DNA of 64,000 nt from Microvirga arvi (GCF_016892765.1 NZ_JAFEMD010000005.1:62001-126000); one strand, 5' to 3'; positions 1 through 9,466 are shown, counted from the first letter of the stretch. Made by a program: numbers and translations. Notes: generated from the sequence alone by a model not told the origin.

Positions 1-82
1 CAACCCGCCGCAACATGCTAATATTGTTGCTTCAGACAGAAAGGGATGAGCATCTGAGAGACCTCGAGGGACGAGACTGAGG

Positions 83-625
83 ATGGAAAAGCGGACACCC
101 GTCTTTTTCTTTGCACCCTTCGTGTCCTCCACGATGCGGGTCGAGTCCGCTTGGATCGACTACAACGGCCACATGAACATGGCCTATTACCACGTGCTCT
201 TCGACAGGGCCGTAGAGGAAGGCTTCAGCCTGGTCGGCCTTGGCCACGATTATCTGGAAAAGCGCAAGGCCTCCTTCTTCGCGGCCGAAATCCACACGCT
301 TTACAAGCGTGAATTGAAGCTGCACGACCACGTGCGTGTTACGCTCCAGCTTGTCGATTACGACGAGAAGCGTATCCATTACTACATGGAAATCCGCCAT
401 GCCACTGAGGGCTGGGTTGCCGCCGCCATGGAGGGTCTGTCCCTGCATGTGGACATGGAAACCCGGAAGGTCAGCCCGTTCCCGGATGACATCCTGGCCA
501 ACCTCGCCGTCATGAAGACCACTCATCACCGCCTGCCCAAGCCGCAGAACCTGGGCCGCGTGATCGGCATTCCGCGCAAGGCGGAGATTGAAGAGGCCCT
601 GTCGGCTTCAGGCACTCGCCACTAG
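83..625 (+). CDS. hot-dog fold acyl-CoA thioesterase family protein
   Basis: The protein has 180 residues. After a short N-terminal stretch it carries a 4HBT-type hot-dog domain (about residues 16-145) with the typical opening 'DYNGHMNMAYYH' (residues 26-37), seen in thioesterases of the carnitine/betainyl-CoA group and in general 4-hydroxybenzoyl-CoA thioesterase relatives. The family hydrolyses acyl-CoA thioesters in the cytoplasm; the substrate here cannot be read from sequence. A purine-rich GACTGAGG lies directly before the ATG. It is a single gene, not obviously in an operon. Its TAG stop (623-625) is also the first three bases of a palindromic repeat element. The fold call is firm, the substrate unknown. 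Confidence 0.8.
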   Translation: MEKRTPVFFFAPFVSSTMRVESAWIDYNGHMNMAYYHVLFDRAVEEGFSLVGLGHDYLEKRKASFFAAEIHTLYKRELKLHDHVRVTLQLVDYDEKRIHYYMEIRHATEGWVAAAMEGLSLHVDMETRKVSPFPDDILANLAVMKTTHHRLPKPQNLGRVIGIPRKAEIEEALSASGTRH

Positions 626-687
626 CGCATCGTACGGACCCAGAGGGCCGCGCCCAACGCTGCGCTGCTTTTGGATCCGATGCTCTA
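623..687. repeat. divergent copy of palindromic element (type P)
   Basis: The left arm (623-642, TAGCGCATCG...GGACCCA) and right arm (669-687, TTTTGGATCCGATGCTCTA) are imperfect inverted repeats. The same arms recur at 17729-17778 and 38610-38655. Here the left arm starts with the TAG stop codon of the upstream thioesterase gene. Confidence 0.5.
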
Positions 688-969
688 GCAGCTGATCGAG
701 CCGCGCGGGCAGCCGGCGCGGGGAAGCGGAGCCAATGAGCGTTGAGGGAAGAGGCGCTCCCGCTGGATGTCTTGGCGGATCTGGTTGTTCTCCATCTGGA
801 TCCGCTCCTCCAGGTTCAGAAGCCGCTGATCCTGTTGGATCCGCCGGTTGATATCTCTCGTGCTCCGCTCCGATGGGCTGACCCGGGGCAGGCGCGTCTG
901 GGCGGCCACAGGGACGGCCAAGGGCAGGATGAGGCTTGAGACGATGGCAAGGGCCACCACGAAACGCAT
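685..969 (-). CDS. small secreted protein of unknown function
   Basis: The protein has 94 residues. A clear Sec signal peptide occupies about residues 1-23 (MRF, a hydrophobic run, then VAAQ), with likely cleavage after 'PVAA'. The mature part is rich in Arg, Gln and Glu, is predicted helical, and ends in a Cys pair (residues 86 and 94). A good ribosome binding site (AGAGGAAT) stands 5 bases before the ATG, and this decides the start. No family was recognised. It is probably periplasmic. The right arm of the palindromic repeat at 623-687 touches its stop codon. Confidence 0.6.
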   Translation of the reverse strand: MRFVVALAIVSSLILPLAVPVAAQTRLPRVSPSERSTRDINRRIQQDQRLLNLEERIQMENNQIRQDIQRERLFPQRSLAPLPRAGCPRGSISC

Positions 970-1106
970 GGGACATTCCTCTTTGGTCCTTCATCCCCAT
1001 ATGAGGATGAGGCCTCTCCTCAACAATGACTTCCTGGCCTCGAAAGTTCGCGCCTGCGGCAGGATCGACAGGCAATCCGGGCTCGACGCCGTTCGCCTTT
1101 TGATCC

Positions 1107-3485
1107 ATGGTCCCGCCGATGAATCAGTCCGACCCCAGACCCGATCCGAAGGACAATCTTGCCCATGAGCCGGCGTCAGGCTCGCTGAGCGCCCGCGCCC
1201 GTGCGGCGGTGGCGCCTCAGTCTCCCTACCTGAACGGCCTGAACCCGGAGCAGCGCGCCGCCGTGGAGGCGACAGAGGGCCCCGTCCTCGTGCTGGCCGG
1301 CGCCGGCACCGGCAAGACCCGGGTGCTCACGACCCGGATCGCCCATCTGATTGCCACCGGGCGGGCCTATCCGTCCCAGATCCTGTCCGTGACGTTCACC
1401 AACAAGGCCGCGCGGGAGATGCGCGAGCGCATCACCGCCGTCATCGGCCCCGTGGCCGAGGGCATGCAGTGGCTCGGCACGTTCCACTCCATCGGCACCA
1501 AGATCCTGCGCCGCCATGCCGAACTCGTGGGCCTGCGCTCCGACTTCACCATCCTCGGCACGGACGACCAGCTGCGCCTGATGAAGCAGGTGATCGAGGC
1601 CGAAGGCATCGATGAGAAGCGCTGGCCGGCGCGCCAGCTCGCCGGCTATATCGACGGCTGGAAGAACCGCGGCCTCGGGCCCGATCAGGTGCCCGCGGGC
1701 GAGGCCGGGGCCTTCGCCAACGGCAAGGGCGGGCGGCTCTACCGGGCCTACCAGGATCGGCTGAAGACCCTGAACGCCGTCGATTTCGGCGATTTGCTGC
1801 TGGAATGCCTGCGCCTGTGGCGCGAGCATCCCGACATCCTGGAGCAGTATCAGAACCGCTTCCGCTACATGCTGGTGGACGAGTACCAGGACACCAACGT
1901 CGCCCAGTATCTCTGGCTGCGCCTTCTTGCCCAGGCGCGCAAAAATCTCTGCTGCGTCGGCGACGACGACCAGTCGATCTATGGCTGGCGCGGCGCGGAA
2001 GTCGACAACATCCTGCGCTTCGAACACGACTTTCCTGGCGCCACCGTGATCCGGCTCGAGCGCAACTATCGTTCCACGGGCCACATCCTCTCCGCCGCGT
2101 CCGGCCTTATCGCCAAGAACCAGGGCCGCCTCGGCAAGACCCTGCGCACGGAAGACGAACCGGGCGAGAAGGTGACGATCACCGGCGCCTGGGATTCCGA
2201 GGACGAAGCCCGCCTCATCGGCGAAGAGATCGAGGCGCTCCATGCCAAGAAGCATTCGCTCTCCGAGATCGCGATCCTCGTGCGCATCTCGGCCCAGATG
2301 CGCGAGATCGAAGACCGGCTCGTGACGCTGGGCGTGCCCTATCGCGTCATCGGCGGTCCACGCTTCTACGAGCGCGCGGAAATCCGTGATGCGCTGGCTT
2401 ACCTGCGCGTCGTCAACCAGCCGGCCGACGACCTCGCCTTCGAGCGCATCGTCAATGTGCCGAAGCGCGGATTGGGCGATGCCACGATCCAGGTGCTGCA
2501 CAACCATGCCCGCGCGGCCCGCGTGCCGCTGATGGAGGCGGCACGCTTCATCGTCGAGACCGACGAGCTGAAGCCGAAGCCCCGCGCCACCTTACGCGAT
2601 CTTCTCATCTCCTTCGGCCGCTGGGCGAAGCTTTCCGAGACCCAGTCGCAATCCGAGGTCGCGCAGACGGTGCTGGAGGAGTCCGGCTATACCGACATGT
2701 GGCAGAAGGACAAGTCGGCCGATGCGGCCGGGCGCCTCGACAACCTCAAGGAACTCGTGCGCTCCATGGAGGAATTCCCGGACCTGCAGAGCTTCCTCGA
2801 ACACGTTTCCCTCGTGATGGAGGCCAACGAATCCGACACCGCTGAGCGGGTCAGCCTGATGACGCTCCATGCGGCAAAGGGCCTGGAATTCGACACGGTC
2901 TTCCTGCCCGGTTGGGAGGAAGGCCTCTTCCCGAACCAGCGCGCCCTCGACGAGAGCGGCCGCGCCGGCCTGGAGGAAGAGCGTCGTCTCGCGCATGTCG
3001 GCCTCACCCGCGCCCGGCGTCGCGCCAAGATCTACTTCGCTTCCAACCGACGCATCCACGGCCTGTGGAACTCGACCGTGCCCAGCCGCTTCGTCGACGA
3101 TCTGCCGGAGTCGAACGTGGAGATCGCAGAAGCACCTGCCAACTTCTCCTATGGCGGCTCGCGCTTCGACCGGATGCAGCCTTTCAGCGGCTCGTCCTAC
3201 CAGACCCCCGGCTGGCAGCGCGCCCAGGCGCATCGCGCCAGCACCACTGAGGACGGCGGCTATTCGGCCCGCCGCTCGGGCGACCGGCGTGGGCCCATGC
3301 TGATCGAGGGCGAGCTGGTGGCAAAGTCCACCGGCGGCTCGGGCTTCAAGGTCGGCGGACGTGTGCTCCACTCCAAATTCGGCCCAGGCACCATCGAGGC
3401 TGTGGACGGCAACAAGCTCACCGTCGAGTTCGACAAGGCCGGACGGAAGATGGTGCTCGACAGTTTCGTGGAAGCGTTGGGGTAG
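1107..3485 (+). CDS. uvrD: ATP-dependent DNA helicase UvrD/PcrA
   Basis: Superfamily 1A helicase of 792 residues, which unwinds DNA 3' to 5' in nucleotide excision and mismatch repair. Walker A is GAGTGKT (65-71), followed by the UvrD motifs 'VDEYQDTN' (Walker B) and 'GDDDQSIYGWRGA', the motif IV region 'ERNYRS', and 'LMTLHAAKGLEFD' and 'EERRLAHVGLTRAR' in the C-terminal half. The last 45 residues ('VGGRVLHSKFGPGTIEAVDG') form the Tudor-like C-terminal domain of PcrA/UvrD proteins. Two in-frame ATGs (1107 and 1119) are possible and neither has a strong ribosome binding site. It is a single gene, divergent from the small secreted protein. Confidence 0.93.
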   Translation: MVPPMNQSDPRPDPKDNLAHEPASGSLSARARAAVAPQSPYLNGLNPEQRAAVEATEGPVLVLAGAGTGKTRVLTTRIAHLIATGRAYPSQILSVTFTNKAAREMRERITAVIGPVAEGMQWLGTFHSIGTKILRRHAELVGLRSDFTILGTDDQLRLMKQVIEAEGIDEKRWPARQLAGYIDGWKNRGLGPDQVPAGEAGAFANGKGGRLYRAYQDRLKTLNAVDFGDLLLECLRLWREHPDILEQYQNRFRYMLVDEYQDTNVAQYLWLRLLAQARKNLCCVGDDDQSIYGWRGAEVDNILRFEHDFPGATVIRLERNYRSTGHILSAASGLIAKNQGRLGKTLRTEDEPGEKVTITGAWDSEDEARLIGEEIEALHAKKHSLSEIAILVRISAQMREIEDRLVTLGVPYRVIGGPRFYERAEIRDALAYLRVVNQPADDLAFERIVNVPKRGLGDATIQVLHNHARAARVPLMEAARFIVETDELKPKPRATLRDLLISFGRWAKLSETQSQSEVAQTVLEESGYTDMWQKDKSADAAGRLDNLKELVRSMEEFPDLQSFLEHVSLVMEANESDTAERVSLMTLHAAKGLEFDTVFLPGWEEGLFPNQRALDESGRAGLEEERRLAHVGLTRARRRAKIYFASNRRIHGLWNSTVPSRFVDDLPESNVEIAEAPANFSYGGSRFDRMQPFSGSSYQTPGWQRAQAHRASTTEDGGYSARRSGDRRGPMLIEGELVAKSTGGSGFKVGGRVLHSKFGPGTIEAVDGNKLTVEFDKAGRKMVLDSFVEALG

Positions 3486-3562
3486 GCAGGCTTCGGGTTT
3501 TCTCCCTCTAGCCACTTGCGCACAAGTGTGGAACCATCCGCCCCGAACGACCGTCCCATGAG

Positions 3563-4840
3563 GTGCCGATGTTCCCGCTGTCCAACATGCTGAAATCCTT
3601 CGTACGCGCCGGAACCCTCAAGGTGATCGATGCGGAGGGCGGCATCCACACGTTCGGAGGAGAGGGGCCGGGGCCGAGCGTCACGATGCGGCTGACGGAC
3701 CGCTCGCTCTATCACAAGCTCTTCCTCAATCCGGAACTGCACGCCGGCGAGGCCTATATGGATGGCCGCATGAGCTTCGAGGACGGCTCGAACCTGCGCG
3801 ACTTCCTGAACCTCTTCTCGATGAACCGTTCTACCTTAGCGAACTACCCGCTTCAGAGCGTGCTCAAGCGCATCTCACGCGGCGTGAAACGGTTTCAGCA
3901 GGCAAACCCCGTCGGCAAGGCGCAACAGAACGTGGCCCATCACTACGATCTGGGCAACGATTTCTACAAGCTCTTCCTCGACAAGGGCATGCAGTATTCC
4001 TGCGCCTATTTCACCAACGAGGACGACACTCTGGAGGAGGCGCAGCAGAACAAGCTCCGCCTCATCGCATCGAAGCTCCGCCTCAAGCCTGGCATGAAAG
4101 TCCTCGACATCGGCAGCGGCTGGGGCGATCTGGCGCTTTATCTCGCGGCCATGGAGGATGTGGACGTCACGGGCGTCACGCTCTCGAAGGAGCAGCATGC
4201 GCTCTCCAACGAGAAGGCGCGGCGCGCGGGCCTGTCGGATCGCGTGCGCTTCGAGCTGCTCGACTATCGCAAGGTGGAGAAGAAATTCGACCGCATCGTC
4301 TCGGTCGGTATGTTCGAGCATGTGGGCGTTCACCATTACGGCGAGTTCTTCGCCAAGATCAACGCCCTGCTCGACGACGACGGCCTCATGGTCCTGCACT
4401 CCATCGGCAAGATGAGCCCGCCCGGCACCGCAAGCCCATGGCTGCGCAAGTACATCTTCCCCGGCGCCTATTCCCCTGCCCTGTCCGAGGTTTTCCCGGT
4501 CGTCGAGCAGAACCAATTGTGGGTGACGGATCTCGAGTTCCTGCGACTCCACTACGCCAAGACGCTCAACCATTGGCACCGGCGCTTCGAGGCCAATCGC
4601 GAGACAATCGCTGCCATGTACGACGAGCGGTTCTGCCGCATGTTCGAGTTCTACCTCATCAGCGCAGAGACCATGTTCACGACCGGCAGCCAGCTCGTCT
4701 TCCACATGCAGCTTGCCCGCAGGCGCGACGCGGCTCCGATCGTGCGCGACTACGTCACGGATGTGCAGCGCGAGTACAAGGCGAAGGAAGCGGAGCGCCT
4801 CAAGGTGCTGGAGCCGGCCAGGGAACTGACGCCGGTTTGA
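3563..4840 (+). CDS. cfa: cyclopropane-fatty-acyl-phospholipid synthase
   Basis: This enzyme transfers a methylene group from S-adenosylmethionine to double bonds of unsaturated phospholipid acyl chains at the inner membrane, typically in stationary phase or acid stress. It has 425 residues: an N-terminal lipid-binding region (1-120), then 'AHHYDLGNDFYKLFLD' and the SAM-binding motif LDIGSGWGD (181-189), followed by the family-typical 'SVGMFEHVGVHHYGEFF'. The start is GTG (3563), with an ATG two codons on (3569) as alternative. A GGAAC followed 18 bases later by GTC (3530-3555) is a near-match to an alphaproteobacterial EcfG stress promoter, too weak to call. Confidence 0.92.
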   Translation: MPMFPLSNMLKSFVRAGTLKVIDAEGGIHTFGGEGPGPSVTMRLTDRSLYHKLFLNPELHAGEAYMDGRMSFEDGSNLRDFLNLFSMNRSTLANYPLQSVLKRISRGVKRFQQANPVGKAQQNVAHHYDLGNDFYKLFLDKGMQYSCAYFTNEDDTLEEAQQNKLRLIASKLRLKPGMKVLDIGSGWGDLALYLAAMEDVDVTGVTLSKEQHALSNEKARRAGLSDRVRFELLDYRKVEKKFDRIVSVGMFEHVGVHHYGEFFAKINALLDDDGLMVLHSIGKMSPPGTASPWLRKYIFPGAYSPALSEVFPVVEQNQLWVTDLEFLRLHYAKTLNHWHRRFEANRETIAAMYDERFCRMFEFYLISAETMFTTGSQLVFHMQLARRRDAAPIVRDYVTDVQREYKAKEAERLKVLEPARELTPV

Positions 4841-4873
4841 GATCCGGCATCAGCTTGAACGGCTTGCTGGTCT

Positions 4874-5749
4874 TCAGGTCAGCGTCTCGTAATCCTTGTT
4901 CTTCAAGCCGTCATGCGAATGCCGGGTCGGCAGCTTGCCCTTGGGCTGCTTCTTGAAGTGCGAGGAGGCCATGGAGCCGACGGATCCTTTTGCAATCGTC
5001 ACGCCACCGTCGACCGTATAGAGCGCCCCGGTGACGTAGCTGGCTTCATCGGAGGCGAGGAAGCAGAACACGTTCGCGACCTCCTCCGGCATGCCGCGGC
5101 GGCCCATCGGCGTCGCGTCGATCATCATCGACTCCATCTCCGCGTCCATCGGGCCGCTCGACTTGTGAGTCCATGCCGTATCGATTGGACCGGGACAGAC
5201 GCAATTGGCCCGGACGCCGTATGCGGCCTGCTCCACGGCCACTCCACGCATGAAGGAGTGGATGAAGGCCTTGGTGCCGCCATACATGGTGTTCTTGGCG
5301 ATGCCGATCATGCCGGCTTCCGAGCCGGTGGAAACGATGTTGCCATAGGTCTTCTGAAGGTGAGGCAGGGCGAACTTGGTCATGAGAAAGACGGAGCGCA
5401 CGTTCGCCCGCAGGGTTTCATCGAACTTGTCGATGGGATAATCCTGCGTTTCCGCTGCGACCAGGAACATGCCCGCATTGTTGACGAGCACGTCGAGGCG
5501 CCCATATGCGCTCACGCAGGCTTCAACAGCAGCTTCGGCGTGACGCTCTTCGGCAATGTCGCCCAGGTAGATCTCCGCAAAGCCGCCCGCCTGATTGATC
5601 GTCCGGGCGACGTCCTCGACCGGGTCGTCCGGCAGGCCGACGAGGAGAAGGCGCGCGCCTTCCCGTGCGAATTTGAGGGCGATGGCTTCGCCGATGCCGG
5701 TGCCGGCACCCGTCACGATGGCAACCTTGTCGAAGAGGCGTCCGGTCAT
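4874..5749 (-). CDS. SDR family NAD(P)-dependent oxidoreductase
   Basis: Classical short-chain dehydrogenase/reductase of 291 residues. The cofactor motif TGAGTGIG lies at 13-20, NNAG at 90-93, and the catalytic Tyr and Lys in YGGTK (Y156, K160), with Ser around 140-143. The C-terminal tail of about 35 residues is Lys/His rich and longer than usual. The start at 5749 is chosen because AGGAGATCCCC directly precedes the ATG; a longer open frame reaching 5905 has no such signal. The substrate is unknown. It is convergent with cfa and divergent from prmA, so probably monocistronic. Confidence 0.85.
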   Translation of the reverse strand: MTGRLFDKVAIVTGAGTGIGEAIALKFAREGARLLLVGLPDDPVEDVARTINQAGGFAEIYLGDIAEERHAEAAVEACVSAYGRLDVLVNNAGMFLVAAETQDYPIDKFDETLRANVRSVFLMTKFALPHLQKTYGNIVSTGSEAGMIGIAKNTMYGGTKAFIHSFMRGVAVEQAAYGVRANCVCPGPIDTAWTHKSSGPMDAEMESMMIDATPMGRRGMPEEVANVFCFLASDEASYVTGALYTVDGGVTIAKGSVGSMASSHFKKQPKGKLPTRHSHDGLKNKDYETLT

Positions 5750-5903
5750 GGGGATCTCCTGGGAAGGGAACAAGCGCAGCCATGGCGATGCCGCCATGCT
5801 GTCGCCGTGCGAGAGCACAACGGACCGCCTTCGCGACGGTTCCTCTGCAGCCTGCATCTCACGGACAGGTGACCTGCGTCGCGAGCAGTGATAAGGCGAC
5901 ATC

Positions 5904-6821
5904 ATGCTTGAAGGTCTTCACCCCAACCGCCCGACCCACGTCTTCCGCATCACCACGGACGAGCGCTCCGCACGTGCCATGACCGACATGATCGGCGAGA
6001 TCTTCGATCCCGCCGAGACGGCCGTCGCCTCGTTCGAGACGGAAGACGGCGGCCCCTGGATGCTGGAGGCCTATTTCGCGCACCAGCCGGACGAAGTGGC
6101 GATTCGCAATCTCCTGCGCCCCATCGTCGGCGCGGAGGCGGACAAGGGTGTTTTCCTGCCTCTCGAGCAGAAGGATTGGGTGAAGTCGTCGCTGGAAGGT
6201 CTTAAACCCGTCCGCGCCGGCCGCATCTTCGTTCACGGCTCCCATGACCGGGAGCAGCGGCGCCCCAGCGACATCTCCATCGAGATCGAGGCAGGCCTCG
6301 CCTTCGGTACGGGCCATCACGGCACCACCTTGGGCTGCCTGCTCGCTTTCGTGGACGAGTTGAAGATGCGGACGCCCCGCCACGTGCTTGATGTCGGCAC
6401 CGGCACGGGCATTCTGGCCTTTGCCGCGGCAAAGATTCTGAAGCGCCCGGTTGTAGCAGGGGATATCGACCCGGAAGCGGTGCGGGTCGCGCGGGAGAAT
6501 GCGCGGCTCAATGGAATCGGGGCTTGGATGAGGCTTTATGTGGGTCCTGGCATCCGCCATGCGGATGCTGACCGTCCAGGGCACTTCGACCTTGTCTTCG
6601 CCAACATCCTGGCCAAGCCCCTGCGGATGCTTGCACCGGCGCTGGCGCGTGTGGCGAGCGATGACGGGACAATCATCCTGTCGGGGCTTCTCACCCGCGA
6701 CGTCCCTGGTGTTCTGTCAGCTTATGCGCACCAAGGCTGGTACCTGCAGCGCCGATACGATCTCGAGGGCTGGGCGGCGCTGGTGATGAAGCGGGGCAGC
6801 GCTCGTGCACTGCCCCACTGA
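5904..6821 (+). CDS. prmA: ribosomal protein L11 methyltransferase
   Basis: PrmA trimethylates lysines and the N-terminus of ribosomal protein L11 using S-adenosylmethionine. The protein has 305 residues with the family architecture: an N-terminal substrate-recognition domain (about 1-100), the hallmark FGTGHHGTT (134-142), the SAM motif I DVGTGTGI (163-170), an acidic 'GDIDPEAV', and 'VFANILAKPL' corresponding to the NILA motif. The length is close to the usual 290-300. It is divergent from the SDR gene and stands alone. Confidence 0.92.
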   Translation: MLEGLHPNRPTHVFRITTDERSARAMTDMIGEIFDPAETAVASFETEDGGPWMLEAYFAHQPDEVAIRNLLRPIVGAEADKGVFLPLEQKDWVKSSLEGLKPVRAGRIFVHGSHDREQRRPSDISIEIEAGLAFGTGHHGTTLGCLLAFVDELKMRTPRHVLDVGTGTGILAFAAAKILKRPVVAGDIDPEAVRVARENARLNGIGAWMRLYVGPGIRHADADRPGHFDLVFANILAKPLRMLAPALARVASDDGTIILSGLLTRDVPGVLSAYAHQGWYLQRRYDLEGWAALVMKRGSARALPH

Positions 6822-6829
6822 TCGGCTCG

Positions 6830-6934
6830 TTACTCGGCCAGAACGCCCGGATAGCGCTTGGCGAGTTCGCGGCGGAGCTTGAGGGTCTCCGTCCAGACTT
6901 CGCGGATAGCTTTCATGGCAGTGATGATGATCAT
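6830..6934 (-). CDS. very small ORF, 34 residues, unknown
   Basis: The open frame starts at ATG 6934 (alternative ATG 6916) and encodes 34 residues, largely one amphipathic basic helix ('KAIREVWTETLKLRRELAKR') ending in 'YPGVLAE'. It follows the 74-residue ORF on the same strand by 29 bases, suggesting co-transcription. There is no convincing Shine-Dalgarno sequence, so translation could be coupled. Short Arg-rich proteins of this kind are common in Hyphomicrobiales (compare DUF1127), but the DUF1127 consensus is not present. The call rests on position and composition only. Confidence 0.35.
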   Translation of the reverse strand: MIIITAMKAIREVWTETLKLRRELAKRYPGVLAE

Positions 6935-6963
6935 GGTCTTGGCTTTCTTTGGAGGACAGACAC

Positions 6964-7188
6964 TTAGAGCTTGAACGGCAAATCGTCGGTCTGATCGAGG
7001 AACAGCGGCGAGTGATCCTGCCTGCGGCCGAGTTCGGCTATGAAGGCCTCGTGGCGGCGCAGCTCTTGTGCGGCGCTCCGGGCGCGGCTCTCGATGAGGG
7101 CATACATGATCCGGGACATGACCTGCGAAAGCTTGGATGAAGCATTCACGGGGCTCACGAAGTGGGACGGAAAAACGGCTGTGGTCAT
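6964..7188 (-). CDS. small hypothetical protein, 74 residues
   Basis: No family was recognised. A well-placed ribosome binding site (GGAGATGAGCCC before the ATG) supports translation. The protein is soluble, with a Ser/Pro/Val-rich N-terminus and a predicted helix at 22-52 rich in Arg, Ala and Glu ('ALIESRARSAAQELRRHEAF'), then an acidic tail. It lies upstream of the 34-residue ORF, probably in one transcript. The 287 bases upstream (7189-7475, between this gene and the aminopeptidase) are AT-richer than the surroundings and should hold divergent promoters; no clear consensus was picked out there. Confidence 0.55.
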   Translation of the reverse strand: MTTAVFPSHFVSPVNASSKLSQVMSRIMYALIESRARSAAQELRRHEAFIAELGRRQDHSPLFLDQTDDLPFKL

Positions 7189-7475
7189 GGGCTCATCTCC
7201 AACAGATCGGTGCTGAGACCTTCAGCGCTCCTCTGTTCTTGTTGTCTGAAAGATAAGCTCGGCTCGACTTTGGTAGTAGTCACAAGATCACATATACGCC
7301 ATGCATTGAGCGCAGAACGCGGCTATAAAAAGCTAACTACTAGTCATCTGGTGCATGTTTCATGAGCGCCGTGCCCTAAAACGCAGCATCTTTTGCAAGA
7401 CCGTGCCGGTTGCAGCCAAGGCCGCTACGCCCTAGCGTGTCGCCCCGCTCATTTCGATCTCCGGTGCCGCTTCCC

Positions 7476-9296
7476 ATGGCTCAGTTCCAGTTCTTCGACG
7501 ACACGACCACCCCTGCCCAAGGACCCAAGCACATTGCCAAGCTGCGCGCCGAAATGGCACGCCGCGGATTCGACGGCTTCATCGTGCCCAGGTCCGACGA
7601 GCATCAGGGTGAATACGTGCCGAAAAGCGCGGAGCGTCTGGCCTGGCTCACCGGGTTCACAGGCTCCGCCGGCACAGCGGTCATTCTCCAGAACAAGGCC
7701 GCCCTCGTGGTCGACGGACGCTATACGGTACAGGCGGCCGAGCAGGTGGACACCTCCGTCATCACGCCGGTTCAGCTTACCGATTTCACGCCCGAGGACT
7801 GGATCGCCGAGCACCTGCCGCAGGGCGGCACCCTGGCCTACGATCCCTGGCTTCACACCAGTGACGGCCTGAAGCGGCTGGAGCAGGCTGTCGGCCGAGC
7901 GGGCGGACAGCTCGTCCCTGTCGACATGAACCTAGTCGACGTGATCTGGATCGACCGGCCGGCGCCTCCGCAGGCTCCGGTGCGGCCGCATCCGCTCGAT
8001 TATGCCGGCGAGGCCGCTCCCGCCAAGCTGGAGCGCATCCGAAAGAAAATGGCGGAAGCCAAGATCGACGCGCTCGTCATTTCCGACCCGCACAATCTCG
8101 CCTGGACCTTCAACCTGCGCGGCGGCGATGTGGGCCACACGCCCCTGCCGCTCGGCTACGCCATTCTTCCCAGGGAGGGCCGTGCCAGCCTGTTCTTCGA
8201 CCCGGCGAAGGTGACGAACGAGGCCGGTGACGCCGTCGGCGATCTTGCCGCGTTCGCGCCGATCAGCGGCTTCCAGGGTGCCCTCGACGAATTGGGCCGC
8301 ACCGGCGGCAAGATCCGCATCGATTCCGCCACCGGCGCCGTCGCTCTGATCCGGCGCATCGAGGCGGCGGGCGGCAAGGTCGATGTGGGCGCCGATCCGA
8401 TCGCCCTCATGAAGGCCGTCAAGAACGGGGCCGAGATCGCAGGTTCGCATGCGGCCCATCTGCGCGACGGCGTGGCGGTGGCCCGTTTCCTTGCGTGGCT
8501 CGATCGAGAGGCGCCGTCAGGCAAGCTCACGGAGATCGATGCGGTCGAGGCGCTGGAGGCCTTCCGCGTCGAGACGGGCGCTCTGAAAAACGTCTCGTTT
8601 CCCACCATCTCAGGCGCAGGCCCCAATGCCGCCCTGCCCCATTATCGCGTCACGAGCTCAAGCAACCGCCCTATCGAGCGCAACCAGATCTTCCTCATCG
8701 ATTCCGGCGCGCAATACGAGGACGGTACGACGGACATCACCCGCACGATCATCGTGGGCGAGCCGAATGCGGAGATGAAGGACCGCTTCACCCGCGTGTT
8801 GAAAGGCCATATTGCCATCGCGCAGGCGGTGTTTCCGAAGGGCACGACGGGCGCGCAGATCGATGCCTTCGCGCGCAAGCCGCTGTGGGACGCCGGCCTC
8901 GATTTCGATCACGGCACCGGCCACGGGATCGGCAGCTATCTCTCCGTGCATGAAGGCCCGCAGCGCATCGCCAAGACCGGCCACACGCCGCTGGAAATCG
9001 GCATGATGCTCTCCAACGAGCCGGGCTTCTACAAGCCTGGAGCCTACGGCATCCGCATCGAGAACCTGATTCTCGTGGAGCCGCGCACGATCCCCGGCGG
9101 CGACCGCGAGATGATGGGCTTCGAGACGCTCACCTTCACGCCCATCGACCTGCGCCTCGTGGAGCCGGCGATCATGACTGCGGACGAGATTGCTTGGCTC
9201 AACGCCTATCACGCCGCCGTTCGCGAAAAGATCCGCCCGCATCTCGATGCTGAGACCCAAGCTTGGTTGGAGAACGCGACGCAGGCGATCGCTTAG
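7476..9296 (+). CDS. pepP: Xaa-Pro aminopeptidase (M24 family, aminopeptidase P)
   Basis: Cytoplasmic metallopeptidase that removes an N-terminal residue preceding proline. Counting from ATG 7476 it has 606 residues: two creatinase-like N-terminal domains (about 15-310) and the M24 pita-bread catalytic domain. The five metal ligands are visible as D409 and D420 (in 'LIDSG' and 'TTDITRT'), H483 (GTGHGIG), E515 (SNEPG) and E529 (RIEN). The size fits the long, three-domain aminopeptidase P type. An upstream in-frame start at 7410 would add a Pro/Arg-rich leader that does not look like family sequence. Confidence 0.92.
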   Translation: MAQFQFFDDTTTPAQGPKHIAKLRAEMARRGFDGFIVPRSDEHQGEYVPKSAERLAWLTGFTGSAGTAVILQNKAALVVDGRYTVQAAEQVDTSVITPVQLTDFTPEDWIAEHLPQGGTLAYDPWLHTSDGLKRLEQAVGRAGGQLVPVDMNLVDVIWIDRPAPPQAPVRPHPLDYAGEAAPAKLERIRKKMAEAKIDALVISDPHNLAWTFNLRGGDVGHTPLPLGYAILPREGRASLFFDPAKVTNEAGDAVGDLAAFAPISGFQGALDELGRTGGKIRIDSATGAVALIRRIEAAGGKVDVGADPIALMKAVKNGAEIAGSHAAHLRDGVAVARFLAWLDREAPSGKLTEIDAVEALEAFRVETGALKNVSFPTISGAGPNAALPHYRVTSSSNRPIERNQIFLIDSGAQYEDGTTDITRTIIVGEPNAEMKDRFTRVLKGHIAIAQAVFPKGTTGAQIDAFARKPLWDAGLDFDHGTGHGIGSYLSVHEGPQRIAKTGHTPLEIGMMLSNEPGFYKPGAYGIRIENLILVEPRTIPGGDREMMGFETLTFTPIDLRLVEPAIMTADEIAWLNAYHAAVREKIRPHLDAETQAWLENATQAIA

Positions 9297-9306
9297 AAAG
9301 CCAGCA

Positions 9307-9454
9307 CTGTCATTCCGGGGCGGCTCGCAAGAGCCGAGCCCGGAATCCATAAACACGACCTCTATAGGCAAAGCGCATCGGATGCTGCTTGCCTTATCCT
9401 GCGCTGTTGGCAGTTATGGATTCCGGGCTCCGCTCCGCGGCCCCGGAATGACAG
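9307..9454. repeat. paired inverted palindromic repeats (BIME-like)
   Basis: Two palindromic units stand in inverted orientation, 9307-9350 and 9416-9454. Each is a hairpin with ATTCCGGG/CCCGGAAT arms; the first has an inner CGGCTC-GCAA-GAGCCG stem. The outer ends (CTGTCATTCCGGGGC) match in inverted sense. The element fills the gap between convergent pepP and azlD, where it may act as a bidirectional transcription end or mRNA stabiliser. Confidence 0.7.
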
Positions 9455-9466
9455 TAAGAGATCTGA

